Of a stretch of DNA of 64,000 nucleotides, positions 50,218 to 58,781 are shown in pieces. This DNA is from Gemmatimonadota bacterium (lineage in GTDB: Bacteria; Gemmatimonadota; Gemmatimonadetes; Longimicrobiales; Gaopeijiaceae). Below the pieces are notes generated by a model. It saw nothing but the letters and a program-made list of their open reading frames with translations, was not told the origin of the DNA and made no database searches. How positions within the stretch are numbered: the first letter of the stretch is position 1; each line of letters starts with the position of its first letter. The stretch spans positions 62,001 through 126,000 of the forward strand of contig JAJDYN010000029.1 in the NCBI GenBank assembly GCA_022825135.1, in the 5' to 3' direction. The position numbers were made by a program, and so were the translations under genes.

Positions 50218-50679
50218 CTAACCTTCCCTCATGGTGGAACGTCCGTCAACCAGCAGGTCGCAGGTCGCCTGCTGCGCCGGCGACGGATCGCGCGGTTGAG
50301 CCACCAGCAGGGCGCGTCCCCTCCCTCCCCTGGGCAGGTGCAGCACCAGCACCTCCGGATCGGCCGGGGTCGCGTATTCGCGCGCCAGCCCTGTCCGGTC
50401 GACGGCGACGGTTCTTCCCCGGACCGTGAGCCGCGCGATCGTGCGGCCGTACTCGACCCAGGCGGTGAAGGGCTCTTCGCCCGCGGCAACCGACGGGATC
50501 AGGCGGTCGCGATAGTGGCCGACCGCCTGCTCGAAGGCCGCCGCATCGACGCCCTTCAATTCCCGCAGCCGTTCCCTGCACACGGCTCGCGGGTCGCGCG
50601 CCCCCGTCTTCTCGAGCGCGGCTTCCAGGCGCTCGTCGGCCAGGGCCTGCGGGTTGTCGGTCTGGTCGGTGCTGGTCAT
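50218..50679 (-). CDS. Protein of unknown function
   Basis: The 153-residue cytosolic-looking protein has a helical N-terminal half (DERLEAALEKTGARDPRAV, CRERLRELKGVDAAAFEQAV) and a beta-rich C-terminal half (YGRTIARLTVRGRTVAVDRT, PEVLVLHLPRGGRGRALLV). It might be a small helical adaptor domain plus a beta barrel, but I recognise no family. The start at 50679 has AGGAG just upstream. The longer frame to 50838 has no support. It is divergent from the phosphoribosyltransferase. Confidence 0.6.
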   Translation of the reverse strand: MTSTDQTDNPQALADERLEAALEKTGARDPRAVCRERLRELKGVDAAAFEQAVGHYRDRLIPSVAAGEEPFTAWVEYGRTIARLTVRGRTVAVDRTGLAREYATPADPEVLVLHLPRGGRGRALLVAQPRDPSPAQQATCDLLVDGRSTMREG

Positions 50680-50751
50680 GTGCTCCTGGTTCCGGCCGGC
50701 CGTCGCACGACCCGTTCTGCGCTGAATAATGCGGGTTGCCAGCCGGGAGCG

Positions 50752-50784
50752 CGACGGGTAGCCGCTCGGTGGCGTGGCCCGTCG
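50752..50784. promoter_or_regulatory. Two-step inverted repeat in divergent region
   Basis: CGACGGG (50752-50758) pairs with CCCGTCG (50778-50784), and inside it GCC (50761-50763) can pair with GGC (50771-50773). It lies between a minus-strand unknown gene and the phosphoribosyltransferase gene and is followed by AT-richer sequence (ACTATTCCTAAC). Possible operator or leader hairpin. Confidence 0.35.
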
Positions 50785-50881
50785 ACTATTCCTAACTTGC
50801 TCTGCCCTGAACCGCACCGGGAGGCACGTCCGGCGCATCCCGTCCGCATCTCATTCTCGAATCCAGTCAAACGGGGCCGAC

Positions 50882-51421
50882 ATGCCATCCAGATACAACC
50901 CGCCCCGCTTCTCGGATCCGACCGGTGATTACCTGGAGGTGTCCTGGGAGATGTTCGGGGAGCTGTGCCGGGCGCTCGCGCTCAAGGTAGCGCGCGAACA
51001 CAGGCCCGACCTGGTCGTCGGCATCGCGCGCGCCGGCGTCATTCCGGGCGCCATCGTCGCGTCCATGCTGCGCCTCGACTTCCACTCGATGAAGATCTCG
51101 CGCCGGAGGGCCGACAACTCGATCCGCGAGCGCCCCGAGGTGCTCGACGCGGCGCCTCGAGTTGCCGCCGGCCGCCGCGTGCTGCTCGTGGACGAGATCA
51201 CCACCTCCGGAGAGACCCTGCGGCTGGGGCTCGCCGCCGTGCGCGACGTCGGGCCGGCCGAAGTCCGTACCGCGACCTGCTTCGTGCGGCCACGGGGCTA
51301 CAAGCCCGATTATTTTGCGCTGGAGACCGGTTCCACCGTAATATTTCCGTGGGACAGGAAGATCTTTCAGGACCGGCAGTTCGTCGTGAATCCGAGGTAC
51401 GAGAGCGTACTGGACGAATAG
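50882..51421 (+). CDS. Phosphoribosyltransferase-family protein
   Basis: The 179-residue type I PRTase-fold protein has the PRPP loop VLLVDEITTSGETL (about 101-114), VVGIARAGVIPGAIVAS earlier, and a hood that ends IFPWDRKIF. This pattern is close to xanthine/guanine (Gpt-like) and related purine phosphoribosyltransferases. The base specificity is not certain, and a regulatory member is possible. The frame is open upstream, but the ATG at 50882 begins the conserved part. Confidence 0.82.
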   Translation: MPSRYNPPRFSDPTGDYLEVSWEMFGELCRALALKVAREHRPDLVVGIARAGVIPGAIVASMLRLDFHSMKISRRRADNSIRERPEVLDAAPRVAAGRRVLLVDEITTSGETLRLGLAAVRDVGPAEVRTATCFVRPRGYKPDYFALETGSTVIFPWDRKIFQDRQFVVNPRYESVLDE

Positions 51422-51484
51422 AATTGCATGCCGGCCGCACTCCCCGGTGCGGCCCTGCGTTACGATGCCCGACAGGAGGACGAA

Positions 51485-52825
51485 ATGATCATCTCCCGGC
51501 ATTCCGGCCGCACGCTGCCGCCTGCCCTGCTGTGCGCCGCCCTGCTGGTTCCCGGCACCCTGGCGGCGCAGTCGACCAACGGGCACGAACCGGAGATCAC
51601 CTTCACGCGCGACATCGCTCCCATCGTGCAGGAGAACTGCCAGATCTGCCATCGGGAGTCGTCGGTGGCGCCCATGTCGTTCGTGACCTACCGGGACGTG
51701 CGCCGCTACGCCCGCCGCATCCGCGAGCAGGTATCGCGCCGCCTCATGCCGCCCTACCACCTCGACGTAGGCGTGGGCATCCAGGACATCAAGGACGACT
51801 GGCGCCTCGCACAGGAGGACATCGAGACCATCGTCGCCTGGGTGGACGCGGGCTCGCCCGAGGGCGACCCGGCGGACATGCCGCCCCCGGTGGAGTGGCC
51901 CGACAGGCAGATGTGGCAGCTGGAGCACATCCTCGGCCCGCCCGACCACGTCATCAAGTCGAAGCCCTTCACGGTTCCGGCCGAGGGCGGCGACACCTGG
52001 TGGCGGCCGCGCGTCCCGACGGGGCTGGGCGAGGACCGCTGGGTGCGCGCCTTCGAGACGCGGCCCTCCTTCCCCGCCGGCCGCCAGGTGGTGCACCACG
52101 CCATCCCGAGGCTGCTGAGGCTCGACGAGGAAGGCGAGTATAAGCGAATCGTCAGTCTCTCCGAATACGCCATGGGCAAGGTCGGCGAGATCGTTCCCGC
52201 CGACGCCGGACGCCTCCTGCTGGCGAACGACATGATCGAGTGGGACGCGCACTACTATCCCATGGGCTACGAGGTGCCGGACGACCAGGTCGAGCTGGGC
52301 ATCTGGTTCCACGAAGAGGGCTACACGCCCGAGTTCGAGCAGGACCTGCGCCTCTATCCGCTGCGCGGCGACATCGCCCTGGCTCCGGGCGGCACCGCCA
52401 TGACCCAGGGATTCAAGCGCTGGGACCACCCGGTCCGCCTGGACAGCTTCCAGCCCCACGGGCACGTGCACCTGCACGCAATGTCCATCAAGGCGATCTA
52501 TCCGGACGGCCGTGAAGAACTGATCAGCATGGTGACCGACTTCAACGCGCGTTGGCACCACAGCTACATCTACGGCGACGATTCGGCTCCGCTGCTCCCC
52601 GAGGGCACCGTGCTGGTCATGACGGGCTGGTACGACAACACCGAGAACAACCCGCTCAACCCGGATCCGGAGATCTGGTACGCGCGCGGGAGCCGCACGA
52701 CCGACGAGATGTCGCACGCGTGGCTCGCCATCACCCATCTGACGGACGAGGGCTACGAGCGCCTCGTCGAGGAACGGGAAGCCAAGGCGCGGGTGGTGAG
52801 CGACGGCAGCAGCGGATCGCGTTGA
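51485..52825 (+). CDS. Exported cytochrome c / type II copper monooxygenase-like protein
   Basis: The 446-residue precursor has a signal peptide (to about residue 28). A cytochrome c domain carries CQICH (Cys52, Cys55, His56) and likely axial Met88 in MPPYH. A copper-monooxygenase-like region resembling peptidylglycine/dopamine hydroxylases follows. All six copper ligands can be matched: VVHHAI (His204, His205) and DAHYYP (His256) for the first copper, PHGHVHLHAM (two of His325-331) and DEMSHAW (Met409) for the second. GWYDNTENNPLNP is also family-like. Substrate unknown; haem could feed electrons in place of ascorbate (inference). AGGAGG lies before the ATG. Confidence 0.8.
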   Translation: MIISRHSGRTLPPALLCAALLVPGTLAAQSTNGHEPEITFTRDIAPIVQENCQICHRESSVAPMSFVTYRDVRRYARRIREQVSRRLMPPYHLDVGVGIQDIKDDWRLAQEDIETIVAWVDAGSPEGDPADMPPPVEWPDRQMWQLEHILGPPDHVIKSKPFTVPAEGGDTWWRPRVPTGLGEDRWVRAFETRPSFPAGRQVVHHAIPRLLRLDEEGEYKRIVSLSEYAMGKVGEIVPADAGRLLLANDMIEWDAHYYPMGYEVPDDQVELGIWFHEEGYTPEFEQDLRLYPLRGDIALAPGGTAMTQGFKRWDHPVRLDSFQPHGHVHLHAMSIKAIYPDGREELISMVTDFNARWHHSYIYGDDSAPLLPEGTVLVMTGWYDNTENNPLNPDPEIWYARGSRTTDEMSHAWLAITHLTDEGYERLVEEREAKARVVSDGSSGSR

Positions 52826-52982
52826 CGAACCCCGGCCGACTCCGCGCCCTCGCCCATGGGGTCGCCGGGCACGGCCGACAGATGAAGCGAAGGAGCTCGC
52901 CGCGCATGTGGGGGGCTCCTTCCCCATTGTGGCTGAATCCGCATCGTACCCGACCGTATCCAGTCGATTCTCAGAGAGAGAC

Positions 52983-53855
52983 ATGAAGAGCCTTCAACTC
53001 AGATACGGCGCAGCCGTGGCGCTCGCCGTCGCCGCAGCGTTTCCCCTCGGCGCACAGCAGGTGCAGCGGCTGCCGCTTGCCCCCATCCCGCCGAGAGGCG
53101 AGCCGGTGGCCCCCTTCTTCGAGGGCTGGTACCGGAATGACGACGGCACCTTCACGTTCTCATATGGCTTCTTCAATCTGAACACGGAAGAGATCCTCGA
53201 TATTCCGCTCGGCCCCGACAACTTCATCGAGCCTGCCGAGTTCGACGGAGACCAGCCCACCCACTTCCCGGTGCGGCCGCGGCGCGACCGCGGGGTCTTC
53301 TCGGTGACCGTGCCGGAGAGCTACGCGGACACCAGCCGGCGGGTGGTGTGGACCATCACGAGCAACGGCGTGACCTACTCCACGCCCGCCCGGGTGGGGA
53401 TCGATGCGCTCCAGCTCGACTACGGGCCGCGCGCGATGGGGTCGGTGCCGCCGCTGGTGCGGTTCGGAGACGACGGAGCGGTGGGCCAGCATGTCCAGGG
53501 CGCGCATTCGGAACCGCGCACCGCGGCCGTGGGCGAGCCGCTCTCTGTAACCCTGTGGACGTCGGAGGTATCGGAGCGCTCCCCGGACGACAACGTGAAC
53601 ACGGATGTCGAGGTGCGGGTCACCTGGTTCAAGCACCAGGGGCCGCCCCATGAAGTGATCTTCGAGCCCCCGCAGATCACGGTTCCCGGCACCGGAGAAG
53701 CCAGCACCCTGGTAACCTTCACCGCACCCGGCGAATACCTGTTGCGCGCGCGCCTGGACAACTTCGGCGCCAACGACAGCTCGGGGGGCGACCAGTGCTG
53801 CTGGAGCAACGGCTATGTGGCGGTGACCGTAACCGACCCCGCCGGGATGCGATGA
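52983..53855 (+). CDS. Secreted beta-rich protein of unknown function
   Basis: The 290-residue precursor has a signal peptide (to about residue 23, LGAQQ). The mature part looks like an all-beta domain (FFEGWYRNDDGTFTFSYGFF, NLNTEEILDIPLGPDN, then VTVPESYADTSRRVVWTI and a final Ig-like segment with EVRVTWFKHQG and PGEYLLRARLDNFG). A CC pair near the end (DQCCWSNG) may bind metal or form a disulfide. I recognise no family. Position after the copper/haem protein and overlap with the MORN gene suggest a shared function. Confidence 0.7.
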   Translation: MKSLQLRYGAAVALAVAAAFPLGAQQVQRLPLAPIPPRGEPVAPFFEGWYRNDDGTFTFSYGFFNLNTEEILDIPLGPDNFIEPAEFDGDQPTHFPVRPRRDRGVFSVTVPESYADTSRRVVWTITSNGVTYSTPARVGIDALQLDYGPRAMGSVPPLVRFGDDGAVGQHVQGAHSEPRTAAVGEPLSVTLWTSEVSERSPDDNVNTDVEVRVTWFKHQGPPHEVIFEPPQITVPGTGEASTLVTFTAPGEYLLRARLDNFGANDSSGGDQCCWSNGYVAVTVTDPAGMR

Positions 53856-54349
53856 AGCTGCTCGGCCTCCTGGCCATCGCGGCGGCGGGCGCGGCCTCCG
53901 CCGCCGGCACTACCCCGCCTGCGCCGCAGGAAGCGATGAGCCTCGATCGCCTCATCGAGCGCGCGGGCGTGTACCTCGAACCGGGCACCCTCGAGCCCTA
54001 CAGCGGCCCGGTGGTGCGCATGTGGACACCGGACATCGTTCGCGAACGCGGCACCCTCGCCGACGGCCGCTGGACCGGTGTGCGCGAGTGGTTCCATCAG
54101 AACGGCCGACTCTCCGGCCGGGAGACCTGGCAGGACGGCGTCCTGCACGGACCCGCGGAGATGTACTTCAAGTCGGGCCTGCTCTCGGTGCGCGAGAACT
54201 ACACGAACGGCGAACTCGACGGGCCCTACGAGTCGTACTGGACGCGCGGCGCGCTGGCCGAGCGGGGCGCCTGGCGGACCGGCAGACCGTGCGGCGAGTG
54301 GACCAGCTTCGGCCGCCCGGTGGTCTTTCCCTCCTGCTCGCAACCGTAA
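53852..54349 (+). CDS. Exported MORN-repeat-like protein
   Basis: The 165-residue protein has a short signal-like N-terminus (MKLLGLLAIAAAGAASAAG). It contains several MORN/YwqK-type repeats (GVREWFHQNGRLSGRETWQD, GPAEMYFKSGLLSVRENY, GPYESYWTRGALAERGAW). MORN repeats are structural or membrane-associated; YwqK proteins are sometimes labelled antitoxins, without support here. It overlaps the upstream gene by ATGA. Confidence 0.7.
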   Translation: MKLLGLLAIAAAGAASAAGTTPPAPQEAMSLDRLIERAGVYLEPGTLEPYSGPVVRMWTPDIVRERGTLADGRWTGVREWFHQNGRLSGRETWQDGVLHGPAEMYFKSGLLSVRENYTNGELDGPYESYWTRGALAERGAWRTGRPCGEWTSFGRPVVFPSCSQP

Positions 54350-54384
54350 GCGCCGGAACGGCTCCCCAACGGCTCCCCAGCCGG

Positions 54385-55635
54385 CTACGCCGCCTGCATG
54401 GAATCCAGGAACTCCTGGTTGGTCTCCGTGCGGTTCATCCGTTCGATAAGGAACTGGATGGCCTCGGAAACCGGCATGTCGGAGAGGAAGTTGCGCAGCA
54501 GGTACACCCGGTTGCGCTCGGTTTCGGTCAGCAGCAGCTCCTCCTTGCGTGTTCCGGAACGGTTGATGTCGATGGCCGGAAAGACGCGCTTGTCGGCGAT
54601 GTTGCGGTCGAGCACCAGTTCCATGTTGCCGGTGCCCTTGAACTCCTCGAAGATCACCTCGTCCATGCGGCTTCCGGTCTCGATCAGGGCGGTGGCGATG
54701 ATGGTGAACGACCCTCCGCCCTCGATGTTGCGCGCGGCTCCGAAGAATCTCTTCGGCTTGTGCAGCGCGTTGGAGTCCACGCCTCCCGACAGGATCTTCC
54801 CCGAGTGCGGCACGGTGATGTTGTAGGCGCGCGCCAGGCGCGTGATCGAGTCCAGCAGGATCACGACATCCCTGCCCTGCTCCACCAGCCTCTTGGCCTT
54901 CTCCAGCACCATCTCCGCGACCTGCGTGTGGCGGTCCGCCGACTCGTCGAAGGTTGAGGCGATCACCTCGGCGTCGACGTTCTCCTCCATGTCGGTAACT
55001 TCTTCCGGCCGCTCATCGATGAGCAACACGATCAGATGCACCTCGGGGTGATTCTCGCTGATCGAGTTGGCCACCTTCTGCAGCAGCATCGTCTTGCCCG
55101 CCTTGGGCGGGGATGTGATCAGCCCGCGCTGCCCCTTGCCGATGGGGGCGACGAGATCCACAACGCGCGTGGACATGTCGCGCCTGGAGCACTCGAGCCG
55201 CAGGCGCTCGTCGGGATAGCGCGGCCGCAGGTTGTCGAACGTCATCCGATGCCGCGCCTTGTCGGGCGGCTCGAAGTTGACGTTCTCCACCTTGAGCAGG
55301 GCCAGGTAGCGCTCACCCTCCTTGGGGGGACGCACCTGGCCCAGGATGGTGTCGCCGGTGCGCAGATCGAATCGCTTGATCTGCGAAGGACTCACGTAGA
55401 TGTCATCGGGGCCGTAGAGATAGTTCCAGCTCTGCGAGCGCAGGAATCCGTAGCCCTCGGGGAGGATTTCGAGCACGCCTTCTCCGCGCAGCACGACGTC
55501 GCTGTCGAGAAGCTTGTGCTCGATGCGGAAGATGAGATCCTGCTTGCGCAGCCCGGAGTAGTTGGGGATGCGCAGTTCGCTGGCCAGCTCGTGAAGCTCG
55601 CTGACCTTCTTGCTCTTGAGTTCGGCGATGTCCAA
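54385..55635 (-). CDS. rho: Transcription termination factor Rho
   Basis: The 416-residue hexameric RNA helicase has an N-terminal [17 protein letters not shown] helix, a cold-shock-like RNA-binding domain ([22 protein letters not shown]), Walker [11 protein letters not shown] (about 175-184), Walker [17 protein letters not shown] and the R-loop [11 protein letters not shown]. No Rho insertion domain is seen. A TTG at 55635 is preferred: GGAG lies six bases before it and the product then starts exactly at the conserved helix. The GTG at 55677 has no Shine-Dalgarno site. Confidence 0.93.
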   Translation of the reverse strand: MDIAELKSKKVSELHELASELRIPNYSGLRKQDLIFRIEHKLLDSDVVLRGEGVLEILPEGYGFLRSQSWNYLYGPDDIYVSPSQIKRFDLRTGDTILGQVRPPKEGERYLALLKVENVNFEPPDKARHRMTFDNLRPRYPDERLRLECSRRDMSTRVVDLVAPIGKGQRGLITSPPKAGKTMLLQKVANSISENHPEVHLIVLLIDERPEEVTDMEENVDAEVIASTFDESADRHTQVAEMVLEKAKRLVEQGRDVVILLDSITRLARAYNITVPHSGKILSGGVDSNALHKPKRFFGAARNIEGGGSFTIIATALIETGSRMDEVIFEEFKGTGNMELVLDRNIADKRVFPAIDINRSGTRKEELLLTETERNRVYLLRNFLSDMPVSEAIQFLIERMNRTETNQEFLDSMQAA

Positions 55636-55641
55636 GGGGAA

Positions 55642-55645
55642 CTCC
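55642..55645 (-). promoter_or_regulatory. Shine-Dalgarno choosing the TTG start of rho
   Basis: On the minus strand, GGAG is followed by six bases (TTCCCC) and then TTG at 55635. This supports TTG as initiator. Confidence 0.55.
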
Positions 55646-55688
55646 GATGGGAAAGGCGGAGGGCGCGGGCCGTGCACACGGCGGCGCT

Positions 55689-55742
55689 GGCGGGATGGCG
55701 TGGAGCGGGGTGTGGGCGGGAGTGGGGCGGGATGCGGCGGGA
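55689..55742 (-). promoter_or_regulatory. C-rich rho leader with repeated TCCCGCC (candidate rut-like site)
   Basis: Read as the rho transcript, the leader is C-rich and G-poor and contains four TCCCGCC copies (plus-strand GGCGGGA at 55689, 55715, 55726 and 55736; the last three are 10-11 nt apart), plus a CCCCGCTCC variant between them. Rho binds unstructured C-rich RNA, so this may be an autoregulatory rut site, as known in principle from the E. coli rho leader. Inference from composition. Confidence 0.45.
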
Positions 55743-55815
55743 CGCTGTGGCGGGGCTTGCATCCCTGGTGGGTCGCCGGGATGTTAAGCGGGCCGTTTCA
55801 GGGGGTCAAGAGATC

Positions 55816-55820
55816 GGAGG
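55816..55820 (+). promoter_or_regulatory. Shine-Dalgarno before TTG 55825
   Basis: GGAGG lies four bases before the TTG of the small divergent gene. This is the main support for its start. Confidence 0.45.
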
Positions 55821-55824
55821 TGGC

Positions 55825-56184
55825 TTGCCGAGGCACAACCGGAAGGGTCGGGGACGCGATCAGCGGGGCTTCCGCTACCTGATCAGCTACCAGCCCGACT
55901 CGCTCAGGCGCATCACCGTGACCCGTTCGCTGGCGTCGGGAAGGCAGTCCACCAAGACCCTCTTCCGCAATCCCGCCTGCGTTCGCCAGGCCTCTCCGGG
56001 GAAGCGGGTGCGCACGCGCATCACCTCGTCCGAGCAGGGCATCGACGTTGAGGTATCGGTCAGCGCCGCCCAGACCGCAGTGACCCGTGTCCAGGTCGTG
56101 TGCCCCCTGCCTTCCGGGCATCCGGCAACCGGAGACGACGAGGTCGTCTTCACGCTGGAAAACGGTCTCCCTCCGCCCCCGTAG
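55825..56184 (+). CDS. Small conserved-looking protein of unknown function
   Basis: About 119 residues, TTG start after GGAGG. The N-terminus is basic (PRHNRKGRGRDQRGFRYLIS). A possible beta-strand domain (RRITVTRSLASGRQSTKTLF, then RVRTRITSSEQGIDVEVSVS and a domain end near VVFTLENG) follows. It has no signal peptide or membrane segment. Similar small proteins may exist in related genomes, but I assign no function. It is divergent from rho and 86 nt before mlaE. Confidence 0.55.
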   Translation: MPRHNRKGRGRDQRGFRYLISYQPDSLRRITVTRSLASGRQSTKTLFRNPACVRQASPGKRVRTRITSSEQGIDVEVSVSAAQTAVTRVQVVCPLPSGHPATGDDEVVFTLENGLPPPP

Positions 56185-56270
56185 CCGGCACGCCAAAGGG
56201 GACATTTTCGGGGGCGAGAGGAGTACCCACGGGTGACACCTGCACCCCGGTTTCCCCTATCTTCACGCAT

Positions 56271-57053
56271 ATGGCGGGCAAGACGCTGGACTTCGTCGGC
56301 GCCACCGGGCGCGCAGCCTTACGTTTCGCGGCGACGGTTGGCGAATGGGGCGTCCTGATGCAGGACACCATCCGCGGCCTGCGCGCGGTTCGAATCTGGG
56401 GGAAGCTGGTCTTCGAACAGATGATGCGCATCGGTGTCGCCTCGGTGCCCATCGCGCTCTTCATCGCCGCCTTCACCGGCATCGTGCTGGCGCTGCAGGC
56501 TTCCTACACCTTCACCGGCGCGGTACCCGTGTACCTGGTGGGCAGCCTGGTGGGCAAGACCATGATCATCGAGCTGGGACCGGTGCTGACGGGGCTGGCG
56601 CTGGCGGGCCGGGTGGGCGCGAGCATCGCCGCCGAGTTGGGTACCATGCGGGTGACCGAGCAGATCGATGCGCTGGAAACCATGGCCTACGATCCGGCGG
56701 CGTACCTGGTGCTCCCCCGGGTGCTCGCGGGCGCGGTGATGTTCCCGGCGGTGACCCTGCTGGCGTCGGCACTGGGCATCGTGGCCGGCTGGCTGACCGC
56801 CATCCAGCTTCTGGACATGTCCACTCCCGAATTCGTGCGCGGGCTCGAGACCTTCTTCGTGCCCTTCGACGTGGTCTTTTCGGTGATCAAGTCGTTCTCG
56901 TTCGGTCTGGCGGTGACGTCGCTGGGATGTTTCTTCGGCTTCCGCACCCGGGGAGGGGCCGCTGGAGTGGGCCGCGCCGCCACCTCGGCCGTGGTCGCAA
57001 GCAGCATGGTGATCCTGGTGTTCGACGCCTTCTGGGCCGCGGTGCTGCTGTGA
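56271..57053 (+). CDS. mlaE: MlaE-type ABC lipid transporter permease
   Basis: The 260-residue permease has five or six membrane helices and the family motifs FTGIVLALQ, LGPVLTGLALAGRVGASIAAELGTMRVTEQIDALE (EQIDAL hallmark), LVLPRVLAGAVMFP and SFSFGLAVTSLGCFFG. MlaE dimers pair with MlaF to move phospholipids through an MCE ring between inner and outer membrane. The start follows a purine-poor leader (no clear Shine-Dalgarno). It overlaps mlaF by GTGA. Confidence 0.93.
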   Translation: MAGKTLDFVGATGRAALRFAATVGEWGVLMQDTIRGLRAVRIWGKLVFEQMMRIGVASVPIALFIAAFTGIVLALQASYTFTGAVPVYLVGSLVGKTMIIELGPVLTGLALAGRVGASIAAELGTMRVTEQIDALETMAYDPAAYLVLPRVLAGAVMFPAVTLLASALGIVAGWLTAIQLLDMSTPEFVRGLETFFVPFDVVFSVIKSFSFGLAVTSLGCFFGFRTRGGAAGVGRAATSAVVASSMVILVFDAFWAAVLL

Positions 57054-57796
57054 TCCGTCTGCGCGGCGTGCACAAGGCCTTCGGCGAGAAGGCCGTGCTG
57101 AACGGCTTCGACCTGGACGTGCCCAGGGGGGCCACGGTAGCGCTGATCGGCGCCTCCGGGGCGGGCAAATCGGTCGTGCTGAAGCATATCGTGGGACTGC
57201 TCGCCGCCGACCGGGGAAGCGTGAGCGTCGACGGCCGCGAGGTCGCCGAGCTGGATCAGCAGGCCCTGTACGCACTGCGGCGCAGCGTCGGCTACGTCTT
57301 CCAGTTCGCGGCGCTGTTCGACTCCATGACGCTCGCCCACAACGTGGAGATGGGGCTGCGCCGGATTCCCGGCCTGAGCCGCCGGGACATCCGCAGGAGG
57401 GCCGCCGAGTGCCTGGAGCTTGTGGACCTGGGAGGATTGGGAGACCGTTATCCGGCGGAGATCTCCGGGGGACAGCGCAAGAGGGCCGGGATCGCGCGCG
57501 CGATCGCAACCCGTCCCCGGTATCTCCTCTACGACGAGCCCACCACCGGACTCGATCCGGTGACGACAACGGTGATCGGCCGACTCATCCTCAGGCTGCG
57601 GGAAGAGATGGGAGCCACCGGGCTGGTGGTCACGCACGATCTCGGAACCGCCTACGAGGTGGCCGACTCCATGGCCTTCCTGCACGAGGGGCGGGTGCGG
57701 GCCCATGGCGCGCCGAGTGAGATCCGGATCTCCGGGGACCCCGTCGTCAGGTCATTCATCGAAGGGGCTCCGGAACTGATGGAGACGATGGCATGA
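57050..57796 (+). CDS. mlaF: MlaF-type ABC transporter ATPase
   Basis: The 248-residue ATPase has Walker A GASGAGKSV, the Q-loop VFQFAALFDSMT (the Mla-specific form), signature SGGQRKRAGIARA, Walker B LLYDEPTTGLDP and H-loop VVTHD. It powers MlaE. GTG start. Both ends overlap neighbours by 4 nt. Confidence 0.95.
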   Translation: MIRLRGVHKAFGEKAVLNGFDLDVPRGATVALIGASGAGKSVVLKHIVGLLAADRGSVSVDGREVAELDQQALYALRRSVGYVFQFAALFDSMTLAHNVEMGLRRIPGLSRRDIRRRAAECLELVDLGGLGDRYPAEISGGQRKRAGIARAIATRPRYLLYDEPTTGLDPVTTTVIGRLILRLREEMGATGLVVTHDLGTAYEVADSMAFLHEGRVRAHGAPSEIRISGDPVVRSFIEGAPELMETMA

Positions 57797-58779
57797 GACG
57801 CAACGAGGTGTGGGTCGGGGTCGTCATTCTGCTGAGCGTCGTCATCGCGGTGGCGGGGAGCTTCTGGCTTCGCGGGTATCGCCTGACACGGGGCACGACC
57901 ACGGTCGAGGCGCTCTTCAGCGGCGTGGGGCAGCTCCCGGACGGCGCCTCGGTGAAGCTGCGCGGGGTGACGATCGGGCGCGTGAACGGCATCGCCGTCG
58001 AACCGGACGGAACCGCGGTGCGGGTTGGCCTCGCCCTCAACACCGACGTCCAGTTGCCCGCCGACGCCGCCGTGCTCATCGCCCCCGAATCGATGTTCGG
58101 CGACTGGGGGGCGGAGATCGTGTCGCGCTCCGCCAACCCGCGCCTGGATTTCTTCGAGCCCTCGGATCCCGGGGTTCTGCCCGGCTTCAGCATCCCCGAC
58201 CTTTCCCGGCTCACCGCCACGGCCGACCAGATCGCCGAGAACCTGGCCACCATCACCGACCGGGTCGAGGTCGCCTTTACCCAGGAGACCGCCGAGAACC
58301 TGAGGCTGGTGATCGAAAACGTAGGCCGGGTCAGCGAGCAGGTGGCGGAGCTCGCCGACGCCCAGATCGGGGCGGTGGAAGAGCTGGTCGAGAACGTGCG
58401 CACCTCCACCGGCGAAGTCCAGGAGGCGGCGGCTCTGGCGACCCGGACGCTCGCCGAGGTGGAACGGCTGCTCTCGGGCGGGGTCGTGGACTCCATCGTG
58501 GGCGACACCCGCGTGACCGCCGCCGAGTTCCGCCGGTTGGCCACCGATCTGCGCGAGACCACGACCGGGCTCTCCACCACGCTGCAGTTCGCCGACTCCA
58601 CCCTGGTCCGCTTCGAGCGCATCGGGCGCGAGCTGGAGACCGGGGAGGGGACGCTGGCCCAACTCCTGGCCGACTCCACAGTGGCCGTCCAGACCCAGTC
58701 GGCGCTGATGCAGCTCACCCTGCTGCTCGAGGACTTCCGCGAGAACCCGGGGCGCTACGTGCGCCTGTCGATCTTCTGA
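57793..58779 (+). CDS. mlaD: MCE-domain substrate-binding protein (MlaD-type)
   Basis: The 328-residue protein has an N-terminal membrane helix (VGVVILLSVVIAVAGSFWL) and one MCE domain (about 35-110: TTVEALFSGVGQLPDGASVK, then LRGVTIGRVNGIAVEPDG). A long helical C-terminal region (about 150-320) carries repeated heptad-like segments (ADQIAENLATITDRVEV, VEELVENVRTSTGEVQEAAA). It is longer than E. coli MlaD, as in MCE proteins with extended tunnel helices. It is the third gene of the mlaEFD operon; mlaB and mlaC are absent. Confidence 0.92.
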   Translation: MRRNEVWVGVVILLSVVIAVAGSFWLRGYRLTRGTTTVEALFSGVGQLPDGASVKLRGVTIGRVNGIAVEPDGTAVRVGLALNTDVQLPADAAVLIAPESMFGDWGAEIVSRSANPRLDFFEPSDPGVLPGFSIPDLSRLTATADQIAENLATITDRVEVAFTQETAENLRLVIENVGRVSEQVAELADAQIGAVEELVENVRTSTGEVQEAAALATRTLAEVERLLSGGVVDSIVGDTRVTAAEFRRLATDLRETTTGLSTTLQFADSTLVRFERIGRELETGEGTLAQLLADSTVAVQTQSALMQLTLLLEDFRENPGRYVRLSIF

Positions 58780-58781
58780 CC

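Noticed and set aside
53852..54349. YwqK-type antitoxin
   Set aside because: The repeats resemble MORN/YwqK, but the protein appears exported and there is no toxin gene beside it.
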